Positions 19,491 to 28,744 of a stretch of 64,000 nucleotides of DNA are shown here, piece by piece. A program made the translations under genes and the position numbers. The notes under the pieces were generated by a model. It saw only the letters and a list, made by a program, of their open reading frames with translations, was not told the DNA's origin and searched no databases. Each line of letters begins with the position of its first letter. Position 1 is the first letter of the stretch. Origin of the DNA: Streptomyces sp. AM 2-1-1 (GTDB lineage Bacteria > Actinomycetota > Actinomycetes > Streptomycetales > Streptomycetaceae); the NCBI RefSeq assembly GCF_029167645.1, contig NZ_CP119147.1, positions 6,280,501-6,344,500 on the forward strand, given 5' to 3'.

Positions 19491-19886
19491 ATGAGCAGCG
19501 AACCCCTGTCCCTCGGTACGGCACTGGCCTCCTTCGACGCACTGTGGAGCCCTCGCGTCGTCACGCGCGTCAACGACTACGACGTACGCGTGGCGAAGGT
19601 CCACGGCGAACACGTCTGGCACGCCCACGACGACACCGACGAGTTCTTCCTGGTGCTCGACGGCGAACTGCGCATCGCGCTCCGGGAAGCCGCGGGGGAG
19701 CGCACGGTCGTGCTCGCCCGGGGTGCGGTCTTCACCGTCCCCCGGGGGACGGAGCACAAGCCGTCCGCCCCGTCGGGCGCCGCGATCCTCCTCTTCGAAC
19801 CCACCGGGACGTCGTCGGTCGGCGACCGCCACGACGGGATCCCGGATCACGTGGACGCGACGACGGGCCATGCCCTCGGCACCTGA
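19491..19886 (+). CDS. Cupin-domain protein
   Basis: 131 residues. A single cupin barrel has motif 1 as HVWHAHDDTDEFFLVLDGEL (His-His-Glu metal ligands) and motif 2 as FTVPRGTEHKPSA (His). Members are small metalloenzymes or sensors of unknown substrate. It is divergent from the frameshifted GlxA-type gene, an arrangement in which the regulator often controls the cupin. Confidence 0.85.
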   Translation: MSSEPLSLGTALASFDALWSPRVVTRVNDYDVRVAKVHGEHVWHAHDDTDEFFLVLDGELRIALREAAGERTVVLARGAVFTVPRGTEHKPSAPSGAAILLFEPTGTSSVGDRHDGIPDHVDATTGHALGT

Positions 19887-19969
19887 GGCCCGCGAGAGAC
19901 CCCCGCACGGGCGGGGAGGAGCGCGCCGACAGGGGTGACCCTGTCGGTCGCGCCTGACATGATGTGCCG

Positions 19970-20962
19970 ATGCAGGCGTCCGCGGGGAGAAGAGCCGGTC
20001 TGGGACTCGCCCTGGCCTCGGCGTTCGCGTTCGGCGGGTCCGGAGTGGCGGCCAAACCGCTCATCGAGGCGGGGCTCGATCCGCTCCACGTCGTGTGGCT
20101 CCGCGTGGCGGGCGCGGCGCTCGTCATGTCCCCCGCCGCGTGGCGCCACCGGCGCCTGCTGGGCCAACGGCCCGCACTGCTCGCCGGGTTCGGACTGTTC
20201 GCCGTCGCGGGTGTCCAGGCGTGCTACTTCGCCGCGATCGCGCGCATCCCGGTGGGCGTGGCCCTGCTCGTCGAGTACCTCGCGCCCGCCCTCGTACTCG
20301 GCTGGGTCCGGTTCGTACGGCGCCGTCCCGTCACCCGCGCCGCCGTCCTCGGTGTGCTCCTCGCGGCGGCCGGGCTCGCCTGCGTCGTCGAAGTGTGGGC
20401 GGGCCTCCGTTTCGACCTGCTCGGACTGGCGCTCGCCCTCGGGGCGGCCTGCTGCCAGGTGGGCTACTTCGTCCTCTCGGATCCGGGCGCGCCGAAGGGC
20501 GGGGGCGAACGTCGCGAACCGCCCCACCCCGTGGGCGTCATCGCGTACGGGTTGCTGGCCGGCACGCTGCTCCTCACCCTGGTCGCCCGCCCGTGGGGCA
20601 TGGACTGGTCCGTGCTCGGCGGCGCCACCCGGATGAACGGTCACGAGGTCCCGGCCTGGCTGCTGCTGACCTGGGTGGTGCTGGTGGCGACCGTGCTCGC
20701 CTACCTGACCGGGGTGGTGTCCGTACGGCTCCTCTCCCCACAGGTGGCCGGAGTCGTCGCGTGCCTGGAAGCGGTGGTGGCCACCGTCCTCGCCTGGGTG
20801 CTGCTCGGCGAACACCTCTCCGGTCCGCAACTGGCCGGGGGCCTCGTGGTCCTGGCCGGGGCCTGGATCGCCCAGTCCGCCGCCCCGAAAGAAGCCCTCT
20901 CGGGACCGGTCGTGTCCGGGCATGCCGACGCGGTTCCCCCGCGTCAGAGGGCCGCGAGGTAG
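19970..20962 (+). CDS. EamA-family (DMT superfamily) transporter
   Basis: 330 residues from ATG 19970; a GTG at 19964 would add two residues. Ten hydrophobic helices in two EamA repeats are visible (ALASAFAFGGSGVAAKPLI opens repeat 1; LLSPQVAGVVACLEAVVATVLAW is in repeat 2). Members export amino acids, purines or other metabolites; the substrate is unknown. Its last 19 bp overlap the convergent PPOX gene. Confidence 0.88.
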   Translation: MQASAGRRAGLGLALASAFAFGGSGVAAKPLIEAGLDPLHVVWLRVAGAALVMSPAAWRHRRLLGQRPALLAGFGLFAVAGVQACYFAAIARIPVGVALLVEYLAPALVLGWVRFVRRRPVTRAAVLGVLLAAAGLACVVEVWAGLRFDLLGLALALGAACCQVGYFVLSDPGAPKGGGERREPPHPVGVIAYGLLAGTLLLTLVARPWGMDWSVLGGATRMNGHEVPAWLLLTWVVLVATVLAYLTGVVSVRLLSPQVAGVVACLEAVVATVLAWVLLGEHLSGPQLAGGLVVLAGAWIAQSAAPKEALSGPVVSGHADAVPPRQRAAR

Positions 20963-21669
20963 TCCGGGAGGGCCACCGCCGGGTCGAGGTCGTCGGAGGG
21001 GATCGGGGCGCCGTACGTCGGGGAGACCGGTACGACACCGGCCCAGTACGGCAGGGCGATGTCCTCGGGGTCGTCGTTGGGCCCCCCGGTACGCAGCTTC
21101 GCGGAGACCTCGTCCAGGTCCAGCCGGATCACCGCGGTGGCGGCGAGCTCCTTGTCGTCGGCGGGCCGTGAGTCCCGGGACCGCCCCGCGACGACCTGGT
21201 CCACGATCGCGTCGAGTGCCATTCGCCGCTCGTCCGGGTCCGTCACGGTGTACGCGACGCCGTGCGCCACCACCGAGCGGTAGTTGACGGAGTGGTGGAA
21301 GGCGGAACGGGCCAGGACCAGACCGTCGAGGTGGGTGACGGTCAGGCAGACCGCCAGGCCCGGATCCGTGCCGCCCGCCATCCGCAGCGGGCGGGAACCG
21401 GTCGAGCCGTGGATGTACAGCCGCCTGCCCACCCGGGCGTACAGCGTCGGCAGCACCACCGGGGCGCCGTCGCGGACGAAGCCGAGGTGACAGAGGTAAC
21501 CGCTGTCGAGGATCGGGTGCACGACCCCGGGGTCGTAGGAGGCGCGCTGCTTGGCCCGGGTGGGAGTGGTGCGCCCGGTCGCCGCGTAGGGCGCGGCGTC
21601 CTCGTTCCCGGCGGTCCGCGTCAGGGGAGAGCCGACGGCTGCGGCAGGTTCCGACATTGCCTTCTCCAT
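20944..21669 (-). CDS. PPOX-fold flavoprotein (pyridoxamine 5'-phosphate oxidase family)
   Basis: 241 residues, with a possible later start at MSEP (21657). A split-barrel flavin fold runs from about residue 45 (HPILDSGYLCHLGFVRDGAPVVLPTLYARVGRRLYIHGS) to about 190, related to NimA-like FMN-binding proteins. A low-complexity N-terminal 35 residues precedes it. The substrate is unknown; genuine PLP synthesis is unlikely. Just upstream lies a 12-bp palindrome typical of GntR/MocR operators. Confidence 0.82.
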   Translation of the reverse strand: MEKAMSEPAAAVGSPLTRTAGNEDAAPYAATGRTTPTRAKQRASYDPGVVHPILDSGYLCHLGFVRDGAPVVLPTLYARVGRRLYIHGSTGSRPLRMAGGTDPGLAVCLTVTHLDGLVLARSAFHHSVNYRSVVAHGVAYTVTDPDERRMALDAIVDQVVAGRSRDSRPADDKELAATAVIRLDLDEVSAKLRTGGPNDDPEDIALPYWAGVVPVSPTYGAPIPSDDLDPAVALPDYLAAL

Positions 21670-21681
21670 TGCACTAGTGCA
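21670..21681. promoter_or_regulatory. GntR-like palindromic operator
   Basis: TGCACTAGTGCA is a perfect 12-bp palindrome one base before the longest start of the PPOX gene at 21669 and 13 bp before the alternative start. TGCACTAGTGCA-type sites precede PPOX genes controlled by divergent GntR/MocR regulators in other actinobacteria; no such regulator is next to it here. Confidence 0.5.
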
Positions 21682-21796
21682 TAACTGAGTTTGCGCTAGG
21701 AGAGTACAGGACCGAGGGTGGACGCGTCGCCGGGGTTTTCACGCGCGGGGGCGGGGCCGGCGCGGGCCCCCGCGTCGCCGGTCGACGGCAGGGCCG

Positions 21797-22267
21797 TCAG
21801 CCCGCGTCGGACAGCTTGCGGAAGTCCCAGGAGACGACGGTGTCCGGGGTGAGCCGGAGCCAGGCGTGCCGGCCGTCGTGCGGCAGGGTGTCGATCCCGA
21901 AGTACTTCGCCGGGAACAGGCTCTCCGCGGTGGCGAGTTCCTCGCACGGTTCACCCGTGCGCGGCGCCTCGCCCACCGGGACGGCCTCGCCCCGCAGCTC
22001 GACGCCGCGCAGTTCGCCGTACTCGTCGCCGTCGTCGACGATCACCGCTACCCGTGGGTCCCGCAACAGGTGGGACCACCGCAGGCTGCGGGTCAAGGAG
22101 TAGAGCCAGATCGACGTACCGTCCCAGACGAACCACAGGGCCCCGACGTGGGGCCGGCCGTCCGCGCCGACGGAGGCGACCCGGCAGGTGCGCCGCTCGG
22201 TCAGATAGGCGTCGCGCTCCTCGTCGGTCATCATGATCCGGCGGCCTCGTCGTTGAGCGGCGGCCAT
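21797..22267 (-). CDS. PPOX-class flavin/F420-dependent protein
   Basis: 156 residues from ATG 22267; a longer reading to 22306 is possible. The split barrel is clear: RTCRVASVGADGRPHVGALWFVWDG, SLRWSHLLRDPRVAVIVDDGD and the C-terminal FRKL. This pattern fits the PPOX/F420-binding family, which includes deazaflavin reductases and FMN binders. Same strand as the upstream PPOX gene but unlike it in sequence; the shared strand may reflect a 127-bp-spaced unit. Confidence 0.82.
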   Translation of the reverse strand: MAAAQRRGRRIMMTDEERDAYLTERRTCRVASVGADGRPHVGALWFVWDGTSIWLYSLTRSLRWSHLLRDPRVAVIVDDGDEYGELRGVELRGEAVPVGEAPRTGEPCEELATAESLFPAKYFGIDTLPHDGRHAWLRLTPDTVVSWDFRKLSDAG

Positions 22268-22412
22268 GGGGTGCCTTCCCGTCGTCCGAATGGATCCCAG
22301 GATCATCGGGCCCCCCGGCGGCTCCGCGCAATGCCCGGGAGCGCGCCCGGTGGCGGGAGCGCGCCCCCGCTGCCGGGGAGCGCCCGCACCACCGGGGAAC
22401 GCCCGCGACGCC

Positions 22413-22898
22413 TCAGGCCAGCGTGATCGATCCGTCCGTCACCGTGATCCGCTTCGCGGGCAGGGCGACGGTGGCCGGGCCGCCCGTCGGCTCACCCGTC
22501 GCGGGATCGAAGGTCGACCGGTGACACGGGCAGGTGATGGCGCCGTCGATCACCCCGCTCACCGCGCAGCCCTGGTGGGTGCAGGTGGCGGAGAAGGCCT
22601 TGAACCGGCCGGCGGTCGGCTGGGTCACCACGACGCCCTGGTCCGCGAAGACCCTGCCGCCGCCCTCCGGCACGTCACTGGTCCTGCCGAGGACCGTACC
22701 GGCCTTCCCGCCGGTGCCCGAGTCGCCGGAGTCCCCGCACGCGGTGAGGGCCGCCACCGCCCCTGCCGCGCCCACCGCCACCACGACGGCACGTCTGCCG
22801 GGCCCGGGCCGCGCACCGCTGCTCCGCGGTGCGCGATCCCCCGGGGCGAGACCCTGCGGCGCGAACTCCTGAGACCCGGATTCCTGCGTGGTGGTCAT
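22413..22898 (-). CDS. Rieske (2Fe-2S) lipoprotein
   Basis: 161 residues. The N-terminus has GRRAVVVAVGAAGAVAALTAC, a Tat-like twin-arginine plus a lipobox (LTAC), so it is probably exported folded and lipid-anchored. The Rieske cluster motifs are CTHQGC and CPCHRS in the C-terminal half, the second ending in the usual FD-x-x-TGEPTGGP loop. It transfers electrons; partner unknown. No cytochrome b or dioxygenase gene is adjacent. Confidence 0.92.
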   Translation of the reverse strand: MTTTQESGSQEFAPQGLAPGDRAPRSSGARPGPGRRAVVVAVGAAGAVAALTACGDSGDSGTGGKAGTVLGRTSDVPEGGGRVFADQGVVVTQPTAGRFKAFSATCTHQGCAVSGVIDGAITCPCHRSTFDPATGEPTGGPATVALPAKRITVTDGSITLA

Positions 22899-23090
22899 AC
22901 GGGGTGTCCCTTCGTCGTACCGCGAGGCTGGACCACGGGAACGTACCGGCGCGGGCGGGTGTTCCTGAACCGCCGTTCCTCACAGCCGGCGCCGCGCCCG
23001 GCCCCACGGCCCCGCGCACGGGTCGCCCGGGGTGGGCGGTGGGGTGACGATGGAGAGAATCCCGGGGGCGCTGTGGGACGGGAGTAAACC

Positions 23091-24716
23091 GTGGGGCGCA
23101 CCGATGTACTGATCGTGGGCGCGGGCCCGGTCGGGCTGACCGCCGCTCTGGAACTTCGGCGCCGCGGCGTCACCTGCCGGGTGATCGACAAGCTGCGAGC
23201 CCCGGTTCCGCACGCCAGGGCGGTGGGAATCCAGCCCAGGACCCTCGAATTGTGGGACCGGGCGGGAGTCGCCGACGACGCGCTGGCCGCCGCCGTGCCG
23301 ATGCGCGGCCAACTGGTGTACATCGACGGCGTGGAACGGTCCCGCGTCGGGCTGACGTTGCCGCCGGACGTGCCGTACGGCTTCGCCGCGCTGCCGCAGT
23401 ACGAGACCGAGCGGATCCTCACCGAGCACCTGGAGCGGTACGGCACCACGGTCGAGCGCGGCACCGAACTGGTCTCCTTCGTGCAGGACGGCGGAGGTGT
23501 GTGGAGCAGCGTGGTCACGGAGACGGGCCGCACACGTGACCTCCGCTCCCGTTACCTCGTCGGATGCGACGGCGCGCACAGCGCGGTACGCAAAGGGCTC
23601 GGGCTCACTTTCGAAGGCGGCGCGTTCGCCGAGGAGTACATGCTGGCGGACGTGGAGACCGACTGGAGTCTCCCACCGGGGTACGCCGTCCGCGCGACGC
23701 GTCCCGGCGGCGACGGCCGACCCGACGACCTTCTCGTCGGGATCCCCCTGCCGGGCCGTTCGCGCTACCGGATGTCGATGCTGGTACCGCCGGAGCTGTC
23801 CTCGTCGGGCGGGCCGCCGGACCCGGTCGCGCACGGCACTCGGGAAGGGCTCCGCCCCGAACTGGCGCACATCCAGGCGGTCGTGGACCGGCTCGCCCCG
23901 GAGCCGGCCACGGTGTCCGGGATGCGCTGGTCGTCCGTCTTCCGCATCAGCCACCGGATCGTGGACCGGTACGGGACGGGCCGGGTGTTCGTCGCCGGCG
24001 ACGCCGCGCACATCCACCCGCCCACCGGCGCCCAGGGCATGAACACCGGCATCCAGGACGCGGTCAACCTCGCCTGGAAACTGGCCCTGGCGACGGCGGG
24101 CCTCACCACCCCCTCCCTGCTGGAGAGTTACGACGCCGAGCGCAGGCCGGTGGGGGAGGAGGTCGTCGGCCGCACCGTACGGCACGCCACCGGAGGCGGC
24201 GTACCGTCCGGTCCCGACGACCTCGGGACCGTCATGCTGCGCGAGGCCCAACTCCTCGTCGGCTACCGGGACGGGCCGCTCACCGGGGCGCTCTCGGGAG
24301 GACCCGGAGCGCCCGACTCCGGCGACCGCGCCCCGGACTGCGGAGGGCTCGTCGGCCCTCTCACGAGGTACGGGGTGCGGCTCTTCGACCTGCTGCGGCG
24401 CGGACCTGACCACACGCTGGTGCTGTACGGCCCGGACACCGCGGCCCTGGACCGGTTCGGCGGAGCGGTCGCCGAGCTCGCCCGGCGTACACACGGCCGG
24501 GTGCCCGTCGTCGCGTTGCTCGGGATCGGCGAGCCGGTGGAGGGGAACAGCAGGGTCCCCCTGTGGAGCGACAGCCGGGCGGAGTTCCGGCGGATCTACC
24601 GCACCGAAGCCCCCACCGCCTTCCTCGTCCGCCCCGACGGGTACCTCGCCACGCGGTTCGGGCCGGACAACGTGACGGAGCTGTCCGCATACCTCACCCG
24701 GGTCCTGCGCACCTGA
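23091..24716 (+). CDS. FAD-dependent aromatic monooxygenase (PheA/TfdB/RdmE type)
   Basis: 541 residues from a GTG. The FAD Rossmann motif VLIVGAGPVGLTAALELRRRG lies at the N-terminus; FVAGDAAHIHPPTGAQGMNTG is the second FAD motif at about 300-320. A C-terminal thioredoxin-like domain (about 420-541) ends the chain. Such class A flavoproteins hydroxylate phenols or polyketides with NAD(P)H and O2. The substrate is unknown; there are no polyketide or catabolic neighbours. Convergent with the lipoprotein gene. Confidence 0.9.
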   Translation: MGRTDVLIVGAGPVGLTAALELRRRGVTCRVIDKLRAPVPHARAVGIQPRTLELWDRAGVADDALAAAVPMRGQLVYIDGVERSRVGLTLPPDVPYGFAALPQYETERILTEHLERYGTTVERGTELVSFVQDGGGVWSSVVTETGRTRDLRSRYLVGCDGAHSAVRKGLGLTFEGGAFAEEYMLADVETDWSLPPGYAVRATRPGGDGRPDDLLVGIPLPGRSRYRMSMLVPPELSSSGGPPDPVAHGTREGLRPELAHIQAVVDRLAPEPATVSGMRWSSVFRISHRIVDRYGTGRVFVAGDAAHIHPPTGAQGMNTGIQDAVNLAWKLALATAGLTTPSLLESYDAERRPVGEEVVGRTVRHATGGGVPSGPDDLGTVMLREAQLLVGYRDGPLTGALSGGPGAPDSGDRAPDCGGLVGPLTRYGVRLFDLLRRGPDHTLVLYGPDTAALDRFGGAVAELARRTHGRVPVVALLGIGEPVEGNSRVPLWSDSRAEFRRIYRTEAPTAFLVRPDGYLATRFGPDNVTELSAYLTRVLRT

Positions 24717-24763
24717 GCCGCGGAGCGCGGCCCGTCGCGGTGGGGCGACCGGGCACGCGGGTG

Positions 24764-25561
24764 TCAGGAGAGCTTGGCGAGCTGCGCCGACACGAGCGTG
24801 GCGGGCGGCCCGGACACCTCGTCCGTCGCCGGCCTCTTGCCGAGGTAGGCCCCCGCGTCCATGGTGGTGAAGGAGACCAGGGTGCTGCCCTGGCGTGCGA
24901 CGACCAGGGAGAAGGGGGTCTCCTTGTCCGCGTCGCCGACGGAAGTGGTCCAGCCGGCGGCGGCCTGACCGCCGTTCGCGCCGGCCGGCAGGATCCGGAA
25001 GACTTCCTGGGTCCGGCCCTCCACCCTCGCGGTGAAGCCTGCGCTGCAGGCGGTGGCCGCCGCGCGGACACCCGCCAGCGCCGCAGTCGCCTCCTCCTCC
25101 TCGTAGGAGGAGAGGGTGACCAGACTCGTCGTCATCTCGACGGACTTCTCCACCTCCTCCGTGACCTCGTCCTCGGAGGTGACCGAGCCGGTGTCCACCC
25201 CGGCCGTGTCCGACTTGGTGACGGTGAGGCCGGTCGCGCCGACGCTGCCCTTCTGCGGGGCGGCGAAGAGAGCCAGGGCGAAGGGGAGGCACACGGCCCG
25301 GTCCACTGTGACGGGCCCGGTGATGCCCTCGTCGGCCTTCCCGACGACGTAGCCGGGGACGTCGCCCTGGACGAGTGCTGCCCTGCGCAGTTCGGCGGTG
25401 CTCAGGGCCGCGGTGGTGGTCGTCTCGGCTTCGACGGTTGCCTCCGGGCTCCCGGCTCGTGCGGACGGAGTCTCCGACGAGCTTCCGCAAGCGGGGGTCA
25501 GGACCACCAGGGTGGCCACCGGTACGGCGAGGACGGATCGGCGGAGGACGGCAGCGCGCAT
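24764..25561 (-). CDS. Secreted lipoprotein, unknown function
   Basis: 265 residues from ATG 25561, preceded by GAGGAG. The signal peptide ends in a lipobox (LTPAC), and a Ser/Thr-rich linker (SSSETPSARAGSPEATVEAETTTT) follows. The extracellular domain, about 200 residues, has no catalytic motif I recognise; it resembles families of Streptomyces lipoproteins of unknown role. An earlier in-frame start at 25627 lies outside the ribosome-binding site and is not used. Confidence 0.75.
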   Translation of the reverse strand: MRAAVLRRSVLAVPVATLVVLTPACGSSSETPSARAGSPEATVEAETTTTAALSTAELRRAALVQGDVPGYVVGKADEGITGPVTVDRAVCLPFALALFAAPQKGSVGATGLTVTKSDTAGVDTGSVTSEDEVTEEVEKSVEMTTSLVTLSSYEEEEATAALAGVRAAATACSAGFTARVEGRTQEVFRILPAGANGGQAAAGWTTSVGDADKETPFSLVVARQGSTLVSFTTMDAGAYLGKRPATDEVSGPPATLVSAQLAKLS

Positions 25562-26167
25562 GGGGTGTTTCTCCTCTGGGGGTCGCAACGCCCGGTGTGT
25601 GACCTGAGGTTCACGTGTGTGCACCACGGATGTTGCCCGTGCGCACCCTATGTGCGCACGCGCCCCTGGTCATGGGCGTGTCCGCCGCAGCCGGTGATCG
25701 TGATTCCGTCGTGATCGACTCGTCGGCGCGTACCGGCTCGTACCGGCGCGCACCGGCCCGCACGCCGGGAAACCGGAGTTCCGGGGCCTCGGCGCACCCG
25801 TGGTCCCACGGTCTCCCGCGGCCGCTCCCGGGTGCGCCGGCCCCGGTCGGCGCCCGACCGCGTCCCCCTGCGTGCCGCGCGGATGCGCGTGCGGCGGTTC
25901 GGGTGGTGGGCGCGAAGGATGCGGGGCGGGTGCGGCGGCAGCCACACCGTGGTCGCCGGGGCGGCGTCCCGGGGGCGGCGCCGTCGTCCGCGACCAAGGG
26001 GTGGGAGACCTGCCGGCCGCCCGGAGGCTCCCGCAGCGCGGGCGCCTAAGGCCCCGCGCCGGTCGGTGGCCGGTCGGCACCGGGTCGGGTGCCGGCCGCT
26101 CGCGCCGTCCTGGGCCGCCGAGCGGCTGCCGGCACGGTCCGGGCACCCTTCCGGCTCCACCCTTGCG
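25562..26167. other. Intergenic region, no gene recognised
   Basis: 606 bp between the lipoprotein start and the GH3 promoter. Open frames are Arg/Pro-rich shadows. It contains short GC-rich repeats (e.g. repeated CACCGGCCCGCAC-like words near 25750). No promoter for the lipoprotein was identified with confidence. Confidence 0.5.
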
Positions 26168-26213
26168 TTGACACGCGCGGGCCTTTTGGCGATGCTCTCG
26201 GAGAGCGCTCTCC
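26168..26213 (+). promoter_or_regulatory. GH3 promoter with LacI operator
   Basis: TTGACA (26168-26173), a 17-nt spacer, GATGCT (26191-26196) and, 3 bp later, the perfect palindrome GGAGAGCGCTCTCC (26200-26213). The same palindrome occurs at 33423-33436. LacI-family proteins bind such CG-centred palindromes; the LacI gene at 28745 follows the GH3 gene. Repressor roadblock is inferred. Confidence 0.8.
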
Positions 26214-26249
26214 CCGTTCCTGCGGGGAACGCCTCACGAGGGGGACGCG

Positions 26250-28721
26250 GTGACGCAGGAAGAAATCGCCCGGCTGCTGGACAAGCTGGACACGCGCCAG
26301 AAGGTACGGCTGCTCACGGGCGCGACCACGTGGCGCACCGCCGACGAACCCGCCCTGGGGCTCCGCGGGATGGTGATGTCCGACGGACCCGCCGGGGTGC
26401 GCGGGGAGAGCTGGGAGGAGCGGAACACCTCGGCACTGCTGCCGTCCGCCTCCGCCCTCGGCGCGATGTGGGACGAAGGGCTGACCGAGCGACTGGGCGG
26501 CCTGCTCGCCGCCGAGGCGCGCGGGAAGGGCGTGGACGTCGTGCTCGCGCCCACCCTCAACCTCCACCGGTCACCGCTGGGCGGCCGCCACTTCGAGTGC
26601 TACTCCGAGGACCCCGAGCTGACCGCCCGTACCGGCGTCGCTCTGATCCGGGGCATCCAGGCGCAGGGCGTCGCCGCCTGCGCCAAGCACTACGTCGCCA
26701 ACGACTCCGAGACGGAGCGCCTCACCGTCTCCGTCGGCCTCGACGAGCGCACCCTGCGCGAGGTCTACCTCGTCCCCTTCGAAGCGGCCGTGCGGGCCGC
26801 CCGGGTACGGGCGGTGATGTGCGGCTACAACGCGGTCAACGGCACCACCCTGGCAGAGAACCCCCTCCTCGGGCATCCGCTCAAGGAGGAATGGGGATTC
26901 GACGGCCTCCTCGTCTCCGACTGGGGCGCGGTGCGCTCCACCGTGCCCGCCGGCCGCGCCGCCCTCGACCTGGCGATGCCCGGCCCCGAGAGCCCCTGGG
27001 CGGACGGCCTCGTCCGGGCGGTCGAGGACGGCCGCGTCCCCGTCGCCGCGATCGACGACAAGGTGGGCCGCCTGCTGCGGCTCGCCGACCGGGTCGGCGC
27101 GCTCCACCGCGCCCCCGCCCCGGCACCCGCGGCCCCGGACGAGTCGCGCGCGCTGCTGCGGCGCGCGGTCGCCGCCGGCTGCGTGCTGCTCGGCAACCGG
27201 GGCGTCCTGCCGCTGGACCCGGCCTCGCTCACCTCCCTCGCGGTGATCGGCGCGCAGGCCGCGGACCCCCGCGTGCAGGGCGGCGGCAGCGCCGGCGTCC
27301 ACCCCCGTCACGTCTCCACACCGCTCGACGCCCTCCGCGACGCCCTCGGCGGAACCGCCCGCATCGTGCACGCCCCCGGCCCCGCCCTGGGCGCGCCCCC
27401 CTTCCTCGGCGGCCCCGACTGCCTCGATCCGCGCGACGGCCGGCCCGGCACCCTGCTGCGGGTGCTCGGCCCGGACGGCGCCGAACTGTACGCGGGGCAC
27501 CGGGAATCCGGCCGGCAGATCGAGCCTCCCCTGCCGTCCGGCGCCCGCACCGTGGAGATCAGCGCCCGGCTGACCCCCGCCGCGGGCGGCACCTGGACCT
27601 TCGGTGTCGGGGGATTCGGCCGGATGAGCCTGACCGTCGACGGCACTGCGCTGGTCGACGGGGTGTTCCCGCGCGAGACCGACGACCCGGCGGTGGTGCA
27701 CGTCAACCCGCCGAGCCGGTACGGCGAGGCCGCCCTGACGGCCGGGCGGTCCGTGCTGGTCGTGGCCCGCCGCGAACTCGCCGAGGACACCGGACGCGCC
27801 ACCCTCGTGACGGCCGCCCCGCCGCGGCCCGACCGCGCGACCGCGCTGGCGGACGCGGTGGAGGCCGCCCGCACGGCGGACGCGGCCGTCGTCTTCGTGG
27901 GCACCACTCAGGACAGCGAGTCGGAGGGCCACGACCGGACCACCCTCGCGCTCCCCGGTGACCAGGACGACCTCGTCCGCGCGGTGGTCGCCGTCCAGCC
28001 CCGTACCGTCGTCGTCGTCAACTCCGGCGGGCCGGTCGAGATGCCCTGGCGGGAGGCCGCCCCGGCCGTGCTGCTTGCCTGGTTCCCCGGGCAGGAGGCC
28101 GGAACCGGCGTGGCCGACGTGCTGTTCGGCGCCGCGGAACCGGGCGGCCGGCTGCCGACCACCTGGCCCGCCGCCCTCGCCGACGCACCGGTCACCTCGG
28201 TGCGGCCGGTGGACGGCGTGCTGCGGTACACCGAGGGCCCGCACATCGGCCACCGGGCCTGGCTGCGCGAACACCGCACGCCCGCCTACTGGTTCGGCCA
28301 CGGACTCGGCTACACGACCTGGGAGTACGAGGAGGTGGCGGTCTCCTCCCCGGGCGACGGGGCCGGTGACACGGCCTTCACCGTCTCCGTACGCCTGCGC
28401 AACACCGGCGCCCGGCCGGGCCGGGAGGTCCCACAGGTCTACCTCGCGCGGCCCGGCTCGGCGGTGGAGCGCCCCGTACGGTGGCTGGCCGGGTACACCG
28501 CCGTCACCGCCGGACCGGGAGAGGTCGTCACCGCAGCCGTACACGTGCCCCACCGGGCCCTGCACCACTGGTCCCCGCGGGAGCGGGGGTGGCTGACCGA
28601 GTCCGGGGCGTACGAGGTGCACGCCGGGCCATCGGCCGGACAACTGCCCCTGGCCGCCTCGGTGGAGGTCCGCGGCACGACGGACGGCCGCTTCTGCGGA
28701 GAGCGCTTCCCGGAGCGCTGA
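26250..28721 (+). CDS. Glycoside hydrolase family 3, beta-glucosidase-like, with PA14 insertion
   Basis: 823 residues from a GTG. No signal peptide, so it acts in the cytoplasm. The (beta/alpha)8 domain has KHYVANDSE and the catalytic nucleophile D224 in LLVSDWG. The second domain has GGSAGV and a PA14 insertion at about 385-510 (GPDGAELYAGHRESG ... GRMSLTVDGTALVDG), and a fibronectin-III-like domain ends the protein. PA14-bearing GH3 enzymes usually remove glucose from beta-linked oligosaccharides. Likely it degrades imported oligosaccharides released by the secreted glycosidases regulated through the same palindrome. Confidence 0.93.
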   Translation: MTQEEIARLLDKLDTRQKVRLLTGATTWRTADEPALGLRGMVMSDGPAGVRGESWEERNTSALLPSASALGAMWDEGLTERLGGLLAAEARGKGVDVVLAPTLNLHRSPLGGRHFECYSEDPELTARTGVALIRGIQAQGVAACAKHYVANDSETERLTVSVGLDERTLREVYLVPFEAAVRAARVRAVMCGYNAVNGTTLAENPLLGHPLKEEWGFDGLLVSDWGAVRSTVPAGRAALDLAMPGPESPWADGLVRAVEDGRVPVAAIDDKVGRLLRLADRVGALHRAPAPAPAAPDESRALLRRAVAAGCVLLGNRGVLPLDPASLTSLAVIGAQAADPRVQGGGSAGVHPRHVSTPLDALRDALGGTARIVHAPGPALGAPPFLGGPDCLDPRDGRPGTLLRVLGPDGAELYAGHRESGRQIEPPLPSGARTVEISARLTPAAGGTWTFGVGGFGRMSLTVDGTALVDGVFPRETDDPAVVHVNPPSRYGEAALTAGRSVLVVARRELAEDTGRATLVTAAPPRPDRATALADAVEAARTADAAVVFVGTTQDSESEGHDRTTLALPGDQDDLVRAVVAVQPRTVVVVNSGGPVEMPWREAAPAVLLAWFPGQEAGTGVADVLFGAAEPGGRLPTTWPAALADAPVTSVRPVDGVLRYTEGPHIGHRAWLREHRTPAYWFGHGLGYTTWEYEEVAVSSPGDGAGDTAFTVSVRLRNTGARPGREVPQVYLARPGSAVERPVRWLAGYTAVTAGPGEVVTAAVHVPHRALHHWSPRERGWLTESGAYEVHAGPSAGQLPLAASVEVRGTTDGRFCGERFPER
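28698..28711. promoter_or_regulatory. Degenerate LacI half-matching site upstream of the LacI gene
   Basis: GGAGAGCGCTTCCC differs at two bases from the GGAGAGCGCTCTCC operator and lies 34 bp before the LacI ATG, inside the end of the GH3 gene. It could be a weak autoregulatory site; chance similarity is possible because it overlaps coding sequence. Confidence 0.35.
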
Positions 28722-28744
28722 CCGTCCGCCGGTAGGGTACCGGC

